Both the position numbers and the translations under genes were made by a program. Shown here piece by piece: positions 42,830-53,181 of a stretch of DNA of 64,000 bases. How positions within the stretch are numbered: position 1 is the stretch's first letter; every line of letters begins with the position of its first letter. The DNA comes from Serratia marcescens (GTDB taxonomy: Bacteria; Pseudomonadota; Gammaproteobacteria; Enterobacterales; Enterobacteriaceae). A model generated the notes under the pieces. The model searched no databases. It was not told the origin of the DNA and worked only from the letters and a program-made list of their open reading frames with translations. The stretch lies in contig JADMXW010000012.1 of assembly GCA_015548865.1 (NCBI GenBank), positions 105,402-169,401 of the forward strand, read 5' to 3'.

Positions 42830-45238
42830 ATGGGAATGTTGTCATTCAACCACACGCTGTTTATTGCTGCACTGCGCCGCCAACAACAATACTATGGTGT
42901 GGCGGAGCTGACCTACCTCAGCGCGCAGCAGCAGTGGCATGCGGTCAGTTCTGCGCTGGCGGAGCAACTGGCTGCTCACCCGATAACCCCTCCCGACTCG
43001 CCGCCAGGCCGTCATGTTAACTACCTCTCCATGGAATTTTTACCGGGTCGTCTCACGGGCAATAACCTGATTAATCTGGGATGGCATACTGCTGTGGCTG
43101 AGGCGCTGGCTGAGCAAGGGCTTAATCTGAGCGATGTGCTGGAAGGGGAGACTGACCCAGCGCTAGGTAACGGGGGATTAGGACGTTTGGCCTCCTGTTT
43201 TTTGGATGCGATGGCGACCGTGGGGCAACCTGCTATTGGTTACGGGCTGGATTATCAGTATGGCCTGTTCCGCCAACGTTTTGAGGCGTGCCAACAGCAG
43301 GAATACCCTGATGATTGGCTGCGAGATACTTACCCTTGGGGACGACCGCAGCCTGAACTTGGCGTGATGGTCGGTTTCGGTGGTGATATCAAGCAGGACG
43401 AAGGGGAGGCTGTGAAATGGCAACCCGCTTTTTATTTTCGTGGTGAGGCGCGTGATTTGCCGGTGCTGGGCTATCAAAACGGCGTGGCACAGGTCTTGCG
43501 GCTCTGGCACTCTACGGCAGAAACCCCCTTCGATCTCACGGCATTCAATGCAGGACGCTACCTGGAAGCGGAGCGCGTCGGTGTGACAGCGGCGAGCCTG
43601 ACCAAAGTGCTTTACCCGAATGACAACCATGCTGCTGGCCGGCGTCTGCGTTTGATGCAGCAATATTTTCAGTGTGCCTGTGCTATCGCTGATATTGTGC
43701 GCAGACATCTTCAGGCAGGGCGTGCACTGTCCGCTTTGCCGGAGTGGGAGGTGATTCAATTAAATGACACTCACCCGACGCTGGCTATCCCGGAATTGTT
43801 GCGCGTGCTGTTGGATGAACATCGTCTGAGTTGGGACGAGGCATGGGATATTACCCAGCGCATGTTTGCCTATACCAACCATACGTTGATGCCAGAAGCG
43901 CTTGAGCGCTGGCATGACGGTTTGTTCCGTCGCCTGCTGCCACGCCATTTTGATCTTATCAACATCATTGATGCGCATTTCAAAGTTCAAGTGGAGCAAC
44001 AGTGGGGAGCGGACACGCAGAATATCTGGCCTCGCGTGGCCATTCGCTATCGGCATCAGGTGCGCATGGCGAACCTGTGTGTGGTTGTCTGTTTTGCCGT
44101 CAACGGTGTGGCGGCACTGCATTCGCGCTTGGTGGTGAGCGATCTGTTTCCTGAATACCATCAGCTCTGGCCGCAGAAATTCCATAATGTTACCAACGGA
44201 ATCACGCCACGCCGGTGGCTAAAACAGTGTAACCCCGCGCTGTCAGCACTGCTGGATGAAACTGTTGGAACCACTTGGATCACCCATTTACCCGCCTTGC
44301 GCGCGCTTGAGCCTTATGCGGAGGACAGCGCATTTCGAGATCGTTACCGAGCGATAAAACAGCGGAATAAAGAAGACCTGACAGAATGGGTGCGCCAACA
44401 TTTAGGGGTAAAACTAGACCCACAGGCTCTGTTTGACGTACAGATCAAACGGTTGCATGAATACAAAAGGCAGCACCTGAATTTGCTCCATATTCTTTCA
44501 CTTTACCGTCAATTGCGTGATAACCCGCATCTGGATATAGTGCCGCGCGTCTTTTTATTCGGTGCCAAGGCTGCACCGGGATACGTGCTGGCAAAAAACA
44601 TTATCTACGCCATTAATAGCGTAGCGGAGACGATTAATCGGGATGCGCGAGTCAGAGATCGTTTGCGTATACTGTTTATTCCAGATTATCGTGTGTCGCT
44701 GGCAGAGCGCATCATTCCCGCGGCTGATGTATCGGAGCAAATCTCCACTGCAGGGAAAGAAGCCTCTGGCACCGGGAACATGAAGCTGGCATTAAACGGT
44801 GCGCTGACAGTGGGAACACTGGATGGTGCCAATGTGGAAATGGCGCAGGAAGTGGGAGAAGAAAACCTGTTTATTTTCGGGCATACAGTAGACGAAGTTA
44901 AAAACTTGTTGGCGCGGGGATACGATCCGCAAGCTCAGTTGGCAAGTGTACCGCAGTTGAAAATACTGCTGGATGAACTGGGCAGCGGCGCGTTTAGCCA
45001 CGGTGACAAAGCAGCGTTTGCACCGTTGCTCGAAAGTTTGCTGGAGAAGGGCGATCCCTATTTGTTGCTGGCCGATTTCGTCCCCTATTGTCAGACGCAG
45101 CAGCGTGTGGATGCGCTGTATCGTGAAACGGATGAATGGACGCGACGTTGTGTACTGAATACTGCGCGAATGGGAATGTTCAGTGCCGATCGGGCGATTC
45201 ATGATTATCAGACGCGCATCTGGCACGCGCGCTGTTGA
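42830..45238 (+). CDS. malP: Maltodextrin phosphorylase MalP
   Basis: PLP-dependent phosphorylase (GT35) that releases glucose-1-phosphate from maltodextrins. 802 residues (E. coli 797). Blocks are [40 protein letters not shown], the [18 protein letters not shown] segment and [16 protein letters not shown] with the PLP Lys. Distinguished from GlgP by SMATVG-like [15 protein letters not shown] and [13 protein letters not shown]. The ribosome binding site GGAGAGG is 4-5 bases before the ATG. No malT gene or room for the usual malT-malPQ control region lies upstream. Confidence 0.96.
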   Translation: MGMLSFNHTLFIAALRRQQQYYGVAELTYLSAQQQWHAVSSALAEQLAAHPITPPDSPPGRHVNYLSMEFLPGRLTGNNLINLGWHTAVAEALAEQGLNLSDVLEGETDPALGNGGLGRLASCFLDAMATVGQPAIGYGLDYQYGLFRQRFEACQQQEYPDDWLRDTYPWGRPQPELGVMVGFGGDIKQDEGEAVKWQPAFYFRGEARDLPVLGYQNGVAQVLRLWHSTAETPFDLTAFNAGRYLEAERVGVTAASLTKVLYPNDNHAAGRRLRLMQQYFQCACAIADIVRRHLQAGRALSALPEWEVIQLNDTHPTLAIPELLRVLLDEHRLSWDEAWDITQRMFAYTNHTLMPEALERWHDGLFRRLLPRHFDLINIIDAHFKVQVEQQWGADTQNIWPRVAIRYRHQVRMANLCVVVCFAVNGVAALHSRLVVSDLFPEYHQLWPQKFHNVTNGITPRRWLKQCNPALSALLDETVGTTWITHLPALRALEPYAEDSAFRDRYRAIKQRNKEDLTEWVRQHLGVKLDPQALFDVQIKRLHEYKRQHLNLLHILSLYRQLRDNPHLDIVPRVFLFGAKAAPGYVLAKNIIYAINSVAETINRDARVRDRLRILFIPDYRVSLAERIIPAADVSEQISTAGKEASGTGNMKLALNGALTVGTLDGANVEMAQEVGEENLFIFGHTVDEVKNLLARGYDPQAQLASVPQLKILLDELGSGAFSHGDKAAFAPLLESLLEKGDPYLLLADFVPYCQTQQRVDALYRETDEWTRRCVLNTARMGMFSADRAIHDYQTRIWHARC

Positions 45239-45248
45239 GGAAAGGAAG

Positions 45249-47354
45249 ATGTCATTCAAGGTAGATAACCCCAAGTTCGCCCCTGTCGGCGTCGCCGATA
45301 CCTATACTGATGCATACGGTAAGACGCACCTTGTTGATGCTGTCGTGAAAAAACAGTTGCTGGCCATGATGGCAACGGGAGATAGAGAAAATGCACCGTT
45401 GCCCTCGGTCCGTGTATTTCGTCAGGGAAAGGCAGCGCTGATTCCGCTCTCGGGGGATGGTGAGTTTGGCTGGACGCTGATGTACGAAAACGGTGGTCAG
45501 GTGCAGGGTAGCGTCACGGGAGGTACTGAACTGTTGTTGCCGGATGCTTTGCCACTGGGATATCACGAGCTGATACTCACGCGTGGTGAACAGCGCTGGA
45601 CGTGCCGCGTGATTGTCGCACCACTGCGTGGCTATGAGCCAGAGCCCTTGATCCAGGGAAAACGCTGGTGGGGCGTTAACGTGCAATTGTATACGTTACG
45701 TTCCCAGGATAACTGGGGGATTGGTGATTTTGGCGATCTGCGCCAACTGGTGGAGCAAGTAGCACGACGCGGTGGTGCATTTATTGGTGTGAATCCACTG
45801 CACGCGCTATACCCTGCCGATCCAGAGGCTGCCAGTCCCTATAGTCCCTCTTCGCGCCATTGGCTGAATATCATTTATATCAACGTGAGCCGCATTGATG
45901 ATTTTCAGCAGAGCAAGGAGGCGCAAGCCTGGTGGCGTCAGGATGATACGCAGCGCCAGTTAGCAACATTACGCGCAGGACGCTGGGTAGACTACAGCGC
46001 AGTGATGACGCAAAAATTGGCCGCTCTGCGGCTGGCATACAACTACTTTAAAACGCGCAGTGTGCTCGATCCACGCGTCAGTGCGTTCCGCCAATTTGTG
46101 GTGAGTGGTGGACAAAGCCTGCAGCAGCAGGCCACCTTTGATGCGTTGCAAACCTGGCTTAAGCGCCAGGGTGATAATTATGGCGATTGGCAGCAGTGGC
46201 CAAAGCGTTATCATGATGTCCATGGTGACGCAGTGAAAGCGTTTCGTCAGGAAAACGAGCAAGAGATCGCCTTTTACTGCTGGTTGCAATGGGTGGCCAA
46301 TGAGCAACTGGCAGAGTGTTTTGCCCACAGCAAACAGCTCGGGATGCCCATCGGTTTATATCGTGACATGGCGGTGGGCGTGGCGCAGGGCGGAGCGGAA
46401 ACCTGGGATGAACGCCGTCTCTATTGTCTCGATGCTGCCATCGGTGCGCCGCCGGATCCGCTGGGACCACAGGGACAGAACTGGTCGCTGCCGCCGATGA
46501 ATCCGTACGTTATGCAAACTCAGGGGTATCAGCCGTTTATCGACGTACTGCGCAGCAACATGGCACATTGTGGCGCATTACGTATCGACCATGTGATGGG
46601 GCTGTTGCGCCTGTGGTGGATACCTAAAGCTGAACCCGCCACACGCGGTGCCTATGTGCATTATCCGCTAGAAGATTTGTTGGCAGTATTGGCTCTGGAA
46701 AGCCAACGTCAGCGCTGCCTGGTCGTCGGGGAAGATCTTGGAACGGTGCCCGCCGAGATCGTGGATAAACTGCGCGACAGCGGAGTTTACTCTTACAAGG
46801 TGCTGTTTTTTGAACAGGATGAGCATAATCATTTCCGCGCTCCGCTCGATTATCCGCGCCAGTCGATGGCAACCATTACGACGCACGATCTCCCTACATT
46901 GCGCGGCTTTTGGCAAAACGTGGACCTGTCATTGGGCAAAGAACTTGGCCTTTACCCGGATGAAAAGACACTACAACAACAGATAGAACAGCGGGACAAG
47001 GCAAAACAGGGGCTGTTGGACGCGCTGCATCTGTATCAGCTATTACCGCAGCGTGTTGGGCGCAATGCAGCGCTAACGGCAATGGGCTCGCAACTGAGCC
47101 GTGGTGTTCAACGTTATCTGGCAGACAGTCGCAGCGCGTTGCTGGGGTTGCAATTGGAGGATTGGCTGGATATGGCTACACCCGTCAATATTCCTGGCAC
47201 CACACGCGAATACCCCAACTGGCGGCGCAAGCTGAGTAGGACGGTAACATCCATTTTCAGCGATCGTCATTTGGAACGCTTGATTCGTGATCTTGATTTG
47301 CGGCGAGGCTTAGCACTTCCACCAGAAGTGATAAGTAAAACCGGCGGGGATTGA
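45249..47354 (+). CDS. malQ: 4-alpha-glucanotransferase (amylomaltase) MalQ
   Basis: GH77 enzyme that transfers maltosyl and longer units between maltodextrins. 701 residues (E. coli 694). The start at 45249 has AAAGGAAG immediately upstream and follows malP by 10 bases; the longer frame overlaps malP. Catalytic motifs include RIDHVMGLLRLWWIPK (nucleophile Asp), VGEDLGTVP (acid Glu) and TTHDLPTLRGFW. Operon with malP. Confidence 0.95.
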   Translation: MSFKVDNPKFAPVGVADTYTDAYGKTHLVDAVVKKQLLAMMATGDRENAPLPSVRVFRQGKAALIPLSGDGEFGWTLMYENGGQVQGSVTGGTELLLPDALPLGYHELILTRGEQRWTCRVIVAPLRGYEPEPLIQGKRWWGVNVQLYTLRSQDNWGIGDFGDLRQLVEQVARRGGAFIGVNPLHALYPADPEAASPYSPSSRHWLNIIYINVSRIDDFQQSKEAQAWWRQDDTQRQLATLRAGRWVDYSAVMTQKLAALRLAYNYFKTRSVLDPRVSAFRQFVVSGGQSLQQQATFDALQTWLKRQGDNYGDWQQWPKRYHDVHGDAVKAFRQENEQEIAFYCWLQWVANEQLAECFAHSKQLGMPIGLYRDMAVGVAQGGAETWDERRLYCLDAAIGAPPDPLGPQGQNWSLPPMNPYVMQTQGYQPFIDVLRSNMAHCGALRIDHVMGLLRLWWIPKAEPATRGAYVHYPLEDLLAVLALESQRQRCLVVGEDLGTVPAEIVDKLRDSGVYSYKVLFFEQDEHNHFRAPLDYPRQSMATITTHDLPTLRGFWQNVDLSLGKELGLYPDEKTLQQQIEQRDKAKQGLLDALHLYQLLPQRVGRNAALTAMGSQLSRGVQRYLADSRSALLGLQLEDWLDMATPVNIPGTTREYPNWRRKLSRTVTSIFSDRHLERLIRDLDLRRGLALPPEVISKTGGD

Positions 47355-47365
47355 GCGGAGAAGAG

Positions 47366-47391
47366 TGCTCCCCACTCAGGTGTGGGGAGCA
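47366..47391. terminator. Hairpin between convergent malQ and nfuA
   Basis: TGCTCCCCAC (47366-47375) pairs perfectly with GTGGGGAGCA (47382-47391) across a 6-base loop. No T run follows, so it is probably a bidirectional barrier and weak terminator for malPQ and nfuA. Confidence 0.55.
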
Positions 47392-47405
47392 GAATACGCA
47401 GGCGA

Positions 47406-47981
47406 TCAATAGTATGAATGTTCGCCGCGCTGGTGTTCTGTCAAATCGCGCACGCCTTTCAACTCAGGGAACTTCTCTAACAGTTCTTTCTCGATCCCTT
47501 CTTTCAGCGTGTAATCGACCATCGAACAGCCGTTGCAACCACCGCCGAATTGCAGGATAGCTAAGCCATCATCGGTGATTTCCATTAGCGTTACGCGGCC
47601 GCCGTGTCCGGCTAACTGCGGATTGATCTGAGATTGCAGCACATACTCCACGCGTTCCATCAAGGGGGCATCGTCGCCCACTTTGCGCATTTTTGCATTC
47701 GGGGCTTTTAGCGTCAGTTGAGAGCCCAACTGATCGGTTACGAAGTCGATTTCTGCATCTTCCAGATAGGGCGCACTCAACTCATCCACATAGGCAGAAA
47801 GCTTCTCAAACTTCAGCTCGGTGTCGGTCGCCTCCACGGCATCCGGCGGGCAGTAAGAAACGCCACACTCGGCATTGGGTGTGCCCGGATTGATAACGAA
47901 GACGCGAATTTGCGTGCCTTCTTCTTGTTTTACAAGCAGTTTGAGAAAGTGGTCTTGAGCAGCGTCGGTAATACGGATCAT
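47406..47981 (-). CDS. nfuA: Iron-sulfur cluster carrier NfuA
   Basis: Holds and donates [4Fe-4S] clusters to target apoproteins under stress. 191 residues, the same as E. coli. An N-terminal degenerate A-type carrier domain (residues 1-95, lacking the three A-type Cys) is joined to the C-terminal Nfu domain with the cluster motif [16 protein letters not shown] (CxxC). Transcribed alone; E. coli order nfuA-gntX-bioH is preserved. Confidence 0.96.
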   Translation of the reverse strand: MIRITDAAQDHFLKLLVKQEEGTQIRVFVINPGTPNAECGVSYCPPDAVEATDTELKFEKLSAYVDELSAPYLEDAEIDFVTDQLGSQLTLKAPNAKMRKVGDDAPLMERVEYVLQSQINPQLAGHGGRVTLMEITDDGLAILQFGGGCNGCSMVDYTLKEGIEKELLEKFPELKGVRDLTEHQRGEHSYY

Positions 47982-48087
47982 AGTGGGTTAACTCAATAGT
48001 TGACTACGCTTATCGGTTATAATACGCCCATCGTGTCGTTAACTCCAATTCATTCATGGTGAATGCCATTTATGGCTACAAAGGCAT

Positions 48088-48786
48088 TCACGCATCAAGC
48101 AGAGTGCGGCATAGACACCACACCTGAATATGTGCTGCGCCTTGGGCTAGCAAAACGCGGCAGATCTCTGTCACCGTATTGCCTGTGGTGACAACATCAT
48201 CCACCAATACAACTCGTAATCCCGAAAGATCCCGTTCACAAGTAAACGCGCGACGTAAATTGTAGCGTCGCTCTGAGGCGGTAAGATGCTGCTGCAAAGG
48301 CGTATGGCGTATACGCCGCAACGCCTGAGGGTAGTAGCGGCAACGTAACCAACGCGCCAGCGGCTGGGCCAGCAACTCGGTTTGGTTAAAACCACGCACC
48401 CACCGCTGGCTGCGGTGCAGCGGTACGGTGAGCAGCACATCGGGTTTCTCAATGAGTCCTGGATCAAGGCGATATACGCTGAGCCAGCGCAGTAACATCT
48501 GCCGAGCGAGAACCTGACCGAGTTCGATACGCCCGTGAAATTTGAACTGTTTCAATAGGATCGTGAACGGTGGACGATAATCGGAAACAAAAATGAGGCG
48601 GTGCCACAGAGGCGGACGGTACAGGCAGCGGCCACAGGGTAACGCAGCGTTGCCCGAAGGTAATCCGCAGCGTGGGCAGCATACTGGCGGCACGGGGAGA
48701 TGGCGCTGACAATAACTGCAAATACCATGATGGTAATGATAAAGCGGTTGTTGGCATAGCCAGCAGTTGGCACCGATGGTTAACAT
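48088..48786 (-). CDS. gntX: GntX/ComF family phosphoribosyltransferase-like protein
   Basis: 232 residues from the ATG at 48786 (E. coli GntX 227). The N-terminal zinc-finger-like cysteines (CWLCQQPLY, CSYCQRHLP, CCPRCGLPSG, CGRCLYRPP) are followed by a PRTase-type domain with GFNQTELLAQPLAR and the phosphoribosyl-pyrophosphate loop VVLVDDVVTTGNTVTEI. ComF relatives act in DNA uptake, and GntX is needed in E. coli for use of external DNA as nutrient. Divergent from bioH with 47 bases between. A stem GTGAATGCC/GGCATTCAC overlaps its stop. Confidence 0.9.
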   Translation of the reverse strand: MLTIGANCWLCQQPLYHYHHGICSYCQRHLPVPPVCCPRCGLPSGNAALPCGRCLYRPPLWHRLIFVSDYRPPFTILLKQFKFHGRIELGQVLARQMLLRWLSVYRLDPGLIEKPDVLLTVPLHRSQRWVRGFNQTELLAQPLARWLRCRYYPQALRRIRHTPLQQHLTASERRYNLRRAFTCERDLSGLRVVLVDDVVTTGNTVTEICRVLLAQGAAHIQVWCLCRTLLDA

Positions 48787-48833
48787 AGCAGCCTCGCAAC
48801 GGAATTTTTGGACGAATGGCAGGAAGATAATCG

Positions 48834-49601
48834 ATGACAACGCTCTATTGGCACACCGAAGGAGAAGGGAAACGCGATCTTGTGTTGCTGCACGGATGGG
48901 GACTGAATGCGCAGGTATGGCAAGGGATTACTGCACGACTGGCTCCGCATTTTCGGTTGCACTGTGTCGATCTCCCCGGCTATGGGCGTAGTGTGGGATA
49001 TGGCGCTCTGTCCCTCAATGCCATGGCCGATATCGTGCTGGCACAGGCACCCGAGAAAGCTGTCTGGTTAGGATGGTCTTTGGGTGGTTTGGTTGCCAGC
49101 CAGGCGGCACTCAATGCGCCAACGCGTGTTAGCGCGTTAATCACTGTTGCTTCCTCACCCTGCTTCAGCGCGCAAGAGAAATGGCCCGGCATCAAACCTA
49201 CAGTCTTGCAGGGTTTTCAGCAGCAACTCAGTGAGGATTTCCAGCGTACGGTTGAGCGCTTTCTGGCATTGCAAACACTGGGAACGGGCAGCGCTCGTCA
49301 GGATGCACGTTTGCTAAAAAGTGTGGTGCTGGAGCAACCGATGCCAAGCATTGAGGTGCTTAATGGGGGATTGGACATTTTACGCCAGACTGATTTGCGC
49401 GAGGCCATGGCGACGTTGGCGCTGCCAATGCTACGTATTTACGGAGCGCTGGACGGGTTAGTGCCTCGTAAAGTGGCAAGCTTGCTTGATGAATGGTGGC
49501 CCGATACTGACTCAGTGGTGATGCCAAAGGCGTCACATGCGCCGTTTATTTCTCACCCAGATGCCTTCGCCGAATGGATTCGCACGTTCGCTGATGTCTA
49601 A
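48834..49601 (+). CDS. bioH: Pimeloyl-[acyl-carrier protein] methyl ester esterase BioH
   Basis: Removes the methyl ester from pimeloyl-ACP methyl ester to supply biotin synthesis. 255 residues (E. coli 256), alpha/beta hydrolase. Oxyanion motif [12 protein letters not shown], nucleophile [11 protein letters not shown], Asp in [11 protein letters not shown] and His in [12 protein letters not shown] complete the triad. Divergent from gntX, as in E. coli. Confidence 0.95.
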   Translation: MTTLYWHTEGEGKRDLVLLHGWGLNAQVWQGITARLAPHFRLHCVDLPGYGRSVGYGALSLNAMADIVLAQAPEKAVWLGWSLGGLVASQAALNAPTRVSALITVASSPCFSAQEKWPGIKPTVLQGFQQQLSEDFQRTVERFLALQTLGTGSARQDARLLKSVVLEQPMPSIEVLNGGLDILRQTDLREAMATLALPMLRIYGALDGLVPRKVASLLDEWWPDTDSVVMPKASHAPFISHPDAFAEWIRTFADV

Positions 49602-49780
49602 AAACACTGTTGAGCCAAGGCATAACGCAATGTGTCACCAACGTTAATTTACATATTCTCCTCATTTTCTCCACGATGTTGAGTGCAGTGACAGGGTAAA
49701 GTAATGCGTTAGTAAAGATACCTATAATTAATCAACGATATGCGCCACGTATAAAAATAGTCTGAAGGAGCGTTGTTTCG

Positions 49781-52700
49781 ATGGCGAATTTTTTTATTGA
49801 TCGCCCAATTTTTGCCTGGGTACTGGCCATCCTGTTGAGTTTGGGTGGCATGATGGCGATCGCCTCATTAGCGGTTGAGCAATACCCTGATTTGGCACCG
49901 CCAAACGTGCGTATCACCGCTTCTTATCCGGGCGCTTCTGCGCAGACGATGGAAAACACGGTGACGCAGATTATCGAGCAGAGCATGACTGGGCTCGATC
50001 ATTTGATGTATATGTCATCGCAAAGCAGCTCCGGCCAGACACGCATTACCCTAAGCTTCGATGCGGGCACCGATCCTGATAACGCTCGCCAGCAGGTGCA
50101 GAACCAGTTGCAGTCTGCGATGCGAAAACTGCCGCAGGATGTGCAGCAGCAAGGGGTCACTGTCAACAAGACCGGTGATACCAATATCCTGATGATTGCG
50201 TTTGTCTCGACAGACGGCAGCATGGAAAAGCAGGACATTTCTGACTATGTCGCCAGCAATGTGCAGGAGCCGCTCAGCCGTATCAACGGGGTGGGCAGCG
50301 TGGATATCTTTGGCTCGCAGTATGCCATGCGCATCTGGCTCGATCCGTCCAAACTCAAATCCTTTTCCCTTACAGCCAGTGATGTGGTGAGTGCGATCCA
50401 ATCGCAGAACAGTCAGGTATCGGTCGGTCAGGTAGGCGGTACGCCATCTGTAGACTATCAATCACTTAACGCCACGGTAAACGCGCGTTCGTTGTTGCAA
50501 ACGCCAGAGCAGTTCCGCGCTATCACGCTGCGTGTGAACCAGGATGGCTCCGCGGTAACATTGGGTGATGTGGCGAAGATTGAACTAGGCGCCGAAAACT
50601 ACGATTCGCTCAGCCGTTTCAATGGTCAGCCAGCCTCTGGTCTTGGCATCAAGCTGGCATCCGGGGCGAATGAAATTGAAACAGACAAACTGGTGCGTGC
50701 ACGATTGGCCGAGCTGGCGCCGTTTTTCCCACACGGGCTTGAAGCGAAAATCGCGTTCGAAACCTCTCCCTTTGTAAAGGCGTCCATTGAGGATGTCGTC
50801 AAAACGTTGCTGGAAGCAGTGCTGTTGGTGTTTCTGGTGATGTACCTGTTCTTGCAAAATCTCCGCGCTACGCTTATCCCCACCATCGCAGTTCCCGTGG
50901 TATTGCTGGGGACGTTTGCCGTGCTCTATGCCTTTGGTTTTAGCCTCAATACCTTGACCATGTTCGCCATGGTGCTCGCTATCGGGTTGTTGGTGGATGA
51001 TGCCATCGTGGTGGTGGAAAACGTTGAGCGCGTAATGAGTGAGGAAGGGTTGAGCCCTAAAGCTGCGACGCGCAAATCGATGCAACAGGTGCAAAGTGCG
51101 CTGGTAGGGATTGCGCTAGTGCTTTCTGCCGTGTTTGTGCCGATGGCGTTTTTTGGTGGCACGACCGGCGCTATTTACCGCCAGTTCTCTATCACTATTG
51201 TCTCTGCCATGGTGCTGTCAGTGCTGGTTGCATTGATTTTAACGCCTGCACTGTGCGCCACGCTGCTGAAACCGTTGGCAAAAGGCGAGCACCATGGCAA
51301 GCGCGGCTTCTTTGGCTGGTTTAACCGTCAGTTTAATCAGCTTTCAGAACGCTATGAGCACGGTGTTGGCAAGATAGTGGTCAAAAGTGGCCGTTGGTTT
51401 GTGCTCTACCTCGCGATTCTTGGCGTGATGGCGTTCCTGTTTCGGACCTTGCCCACCTCGTTTTTGCCGCAAGAAGATCGCGGTGTCTTTATGACGCAGA
51501 TTCAGCTACCGCCCGGCTCGACACAGCAGCAAACGCTGAAAGTGGTCGAGAAGGTGGAAGCCTATTACATGACGCAAGAAAAAGAGAATGTGGTGTCAGT
51601 GTTTACCGCTGTTGGTAATGGCCCAGGTGGTAATGGTCAGAACGTAGCGCAATTGTTTGTTCGCCTGAAAGATTGGGATGAACGTCCCGGCGCGCAAAAC
51701 AGCGCAGGTGCCATCGTCGAGCGGGCAACGCGCGCATTTCGCCGTATCAATGAAGCGAGAGTCTTCGCCAGCACGCCACCGGCAATTTCCGGTTTGGGTA
51801 ACGCATCTGGATTTGATATGGAATTGCAGGATCGCGCAGGGTTGGGGCATGACGCCTTGATGGCAGCGCGTGATACGTTGCTGGCTCAGGCGGCAGGGGA
51901 TGCGCGTTTGACTCGGGTTCGACACAACGGTCTGGATGACAGTCCGCAGATGCAAATTACCATCGATCAGCGCAAGGCGGAATCGTTGGGGGTTTCCATC
52001 AGCAGCATCAACAGTACGCTGAAAATTGGGTGGGGCTCCACTTACGTGAACGATTTTATCGATCGTGGCCGGGTGAAAAAGGTGTATGTGCAGGCGGCCG
52101 CGCCTTATCGCATGTTGCCAGACGATCTCAACAAATGGTATGTGCGTAATGACAGCGGGGGCATGGTGCCGTTCTCCGCCTTTGCGCAAACCTCGTGGAT
52201 GACCGGCTCGCCGCGACTGGAACGCTATAACGGTTTCTCCGCGTTAGAGATACTTGGCGAATCAGCGCCGGGCGTCAGCACCGGTACCGCTATGGATGTG
52301 ATGGAACAACTGGTGGCTAAATTGCCCGCAGGGTTTGGGCTGGAGTGGACCGGCATGTCGCTGCAAGAGCGTATGACTGGGGCACAGGCTCCGGCGCTCT
52401 ATGCCATCTCTCTGCTGGTGGTGTTCCTGTGTCTGGCGGCGCTGTATGAAAGCTGGTCTGTGCCGTTCTCCGTCATGCTGGTTGTGCCGCTCGGCGTGCT
52501 GGGCGCATTAATCGCAACCTGGGCGCGCGGGCTGGAAAACGATGTTTATTTTCAGGTCGGCCTGCTGACAGTGATCGGGCTCTCAGCCAAAAATGCCATA
52601 TTGATTGTAGAGTTTGCCAACGATATGAACCACAAAGGCGTGGATATCGTTAAAGCCACGCTGGAAGCTTCCCGCCAACGTTTACGCCCAATCCTGATGA

Positions 52701-52891
52701 CATCACTGGCCTTTGTTTTTGGTGTGTTGCCCATGGCAACCAGTACGGGTGCGGGCTCAGCCAGCCAGCACGCGGTGGGCACCGGCGTGATTGGTGGCAT
52801 GGTGGCTGCTACCGTGCTGGCGATTTTCTTTGTTCCCCTCTTTTTCGTCGTTGTACGACGCCGCTTCCCATTGAGAGAGAAAATGGAGTAG
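49781..52891 (+). CDS. acrD: RND multidrug efflux pump AcrD
   Basis: Inner-membrane proton-driven exporter of the HAE1 family, 1036 residues (E. coli AcrD 1037); works with AcrA and TolC and exports aminoglycosides and other polar drugs in relatives. [17 protein letters not shown] start, [13 protein letters not shown], the proton relay pair in [19 protein letters not shown] (two Asp), and [20 protein letters not shown] are visible. The periplasmic regions ([26 protein letters not shown]) follow AcrD more closely than AcrB. No adjacent adaptor gene. A strong terminator follows. In E. coli acrD lies elsewhere, so its place after bioH is specific to this lineage. Confidence 0.93.
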   Translation: MANFFIDRPIFAWVLAILLSLGGMMAIASLAVEQYPDLAPPNVRITASYPGASAQTMENTVTQIIEQSMTGLDHLMYMSSQSSSGQTRITLSFDAGTDPDNARQQVQNQLQSAMRKLPQDVQQQGVTVNKTGDTNILMIAFVSTDGSMEKQDISDYVASNVQEPLSRINGVGSVDIFGSQYAMRIWLDPSKLKSFSLTASDVVSAIQSQNSQVSVGQVGGTPSVDYQSLNATVNARSLLQTPEQFRAITLRVNQDGSAVTLGDVAKIELGAENYDSLSRFNGQPASGLGIKLASGANEIETDKLVRARLAELAPFFPHGLEAKIAFETSPFVKASIEDVVKTLLEAVLLVFLVMYLFLQNLRATLIPTIAVPVVLLGTFAVLYAFGFSLNTLTMFAMVLAIGLLVDDAIVVVENVERVMSEEGLSPKAATRKSMQQVQSALVGIALVLSAVFVPMAFFGGTTGAIYRQFSITIVSAMVLSVLVALILTPALCATLLKPLAKGEHHGKRGFFGWFNRQFNQLSERYEHGVGKIVVKSGRWFVLYLAILGVMAFLFRTLPTSFLPQEDRGVFMTQIQLPPGSTQQQTLKVVEKVEAYYMTQEKENVVSVFTAVGNGPGGNGQNVAQLFVRLKDWDERPGAQNSAGAIVERATRAFRRINEARVFASTPPAISGLGNASGFDMELQDRAGLGHDALMAARDTLLAQAAGDARLTRVRHNGLDDSPQMQITIDQRKAESLGVSISSINSTLKIGWGSTYVNDFIDRGRVKKVYVQAAAPYRMLPDDLNKWYVRNDSGGMVPFSAFAQTSWMTGSPRLERYNGFSALEILGESAPGVSTGTAMDVMEQLVAKLPAGFGLEWTGMSLQERMTGAQAPALYAISLLVVFLCLAALYESWSVPFSVMLVVPLGVLGALIATWARGLENDVYFQVGLLTVIGLSAKNAILIVEFANDMNHKGVDIVKATLEASRQRLRPILMTSLAFVFGVLPMATSTGAGSASQHAVGTGVIGGMVAATVLAIFFVPLFFVVVRRRFPLREKME

Positions 52892-52914
52892 TGCTTATTG
52901 GTCTCTCTTTCCTT

Positions 52915-52943
52915 ATCCCCGTGGGAGTCACGGGGATTTTTTT
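52915..52943 (+). terminator. Intrinsic terminator after acrD
   Basis: ATCCCCGTG (52915-52923) and CACGGGGAT (52929-52937) form a perfect 9-base-pair stem with a 5-base loop, followed by a run of seven T. Confidence 0.93.
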
Positions 52944-53014
52944 CCTCACTATAAATTAACGCGTTACGCTATATCACCCCACCTGGTTATGTGAGGTGGT
53001 TTGAGTGATATTAT

Positions 53015-53040
53015 TAGCAATAAAATGATAATGATTGCTA
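53015..53040. promoter_or_regulatory. Dyad with Fur-box-like core upstream of the two-partner secretion genes
   Basis: TAGCAAT (53015-53021) and ATTGCTA (53034-53040) form a perfect inverted repeat. Inside and overlapping its right arm is TGATAATGATTGCTA (53026-53040), which matches the Fur 7-1-7 consensus TGATAATNATTATCA at most positions. It lies about 140 bases upstream of the tpsB start, after the acrD terminator. Iron control of this secretion system is plausible but unproven. Confidence 0.5.
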
Positions 53041-53181
53041 TTCATATTTAATGCTTGATTATCCGTATTTATGAGCATGACCTGCTGAATTGAGACACGA
53101 ACCGGTTTTTTGATAGCCGCATGCTGTCATTAACGGTAAAAATGCGCCGAATTGTAAATTAACGTAAGGATTGCGTTTATT

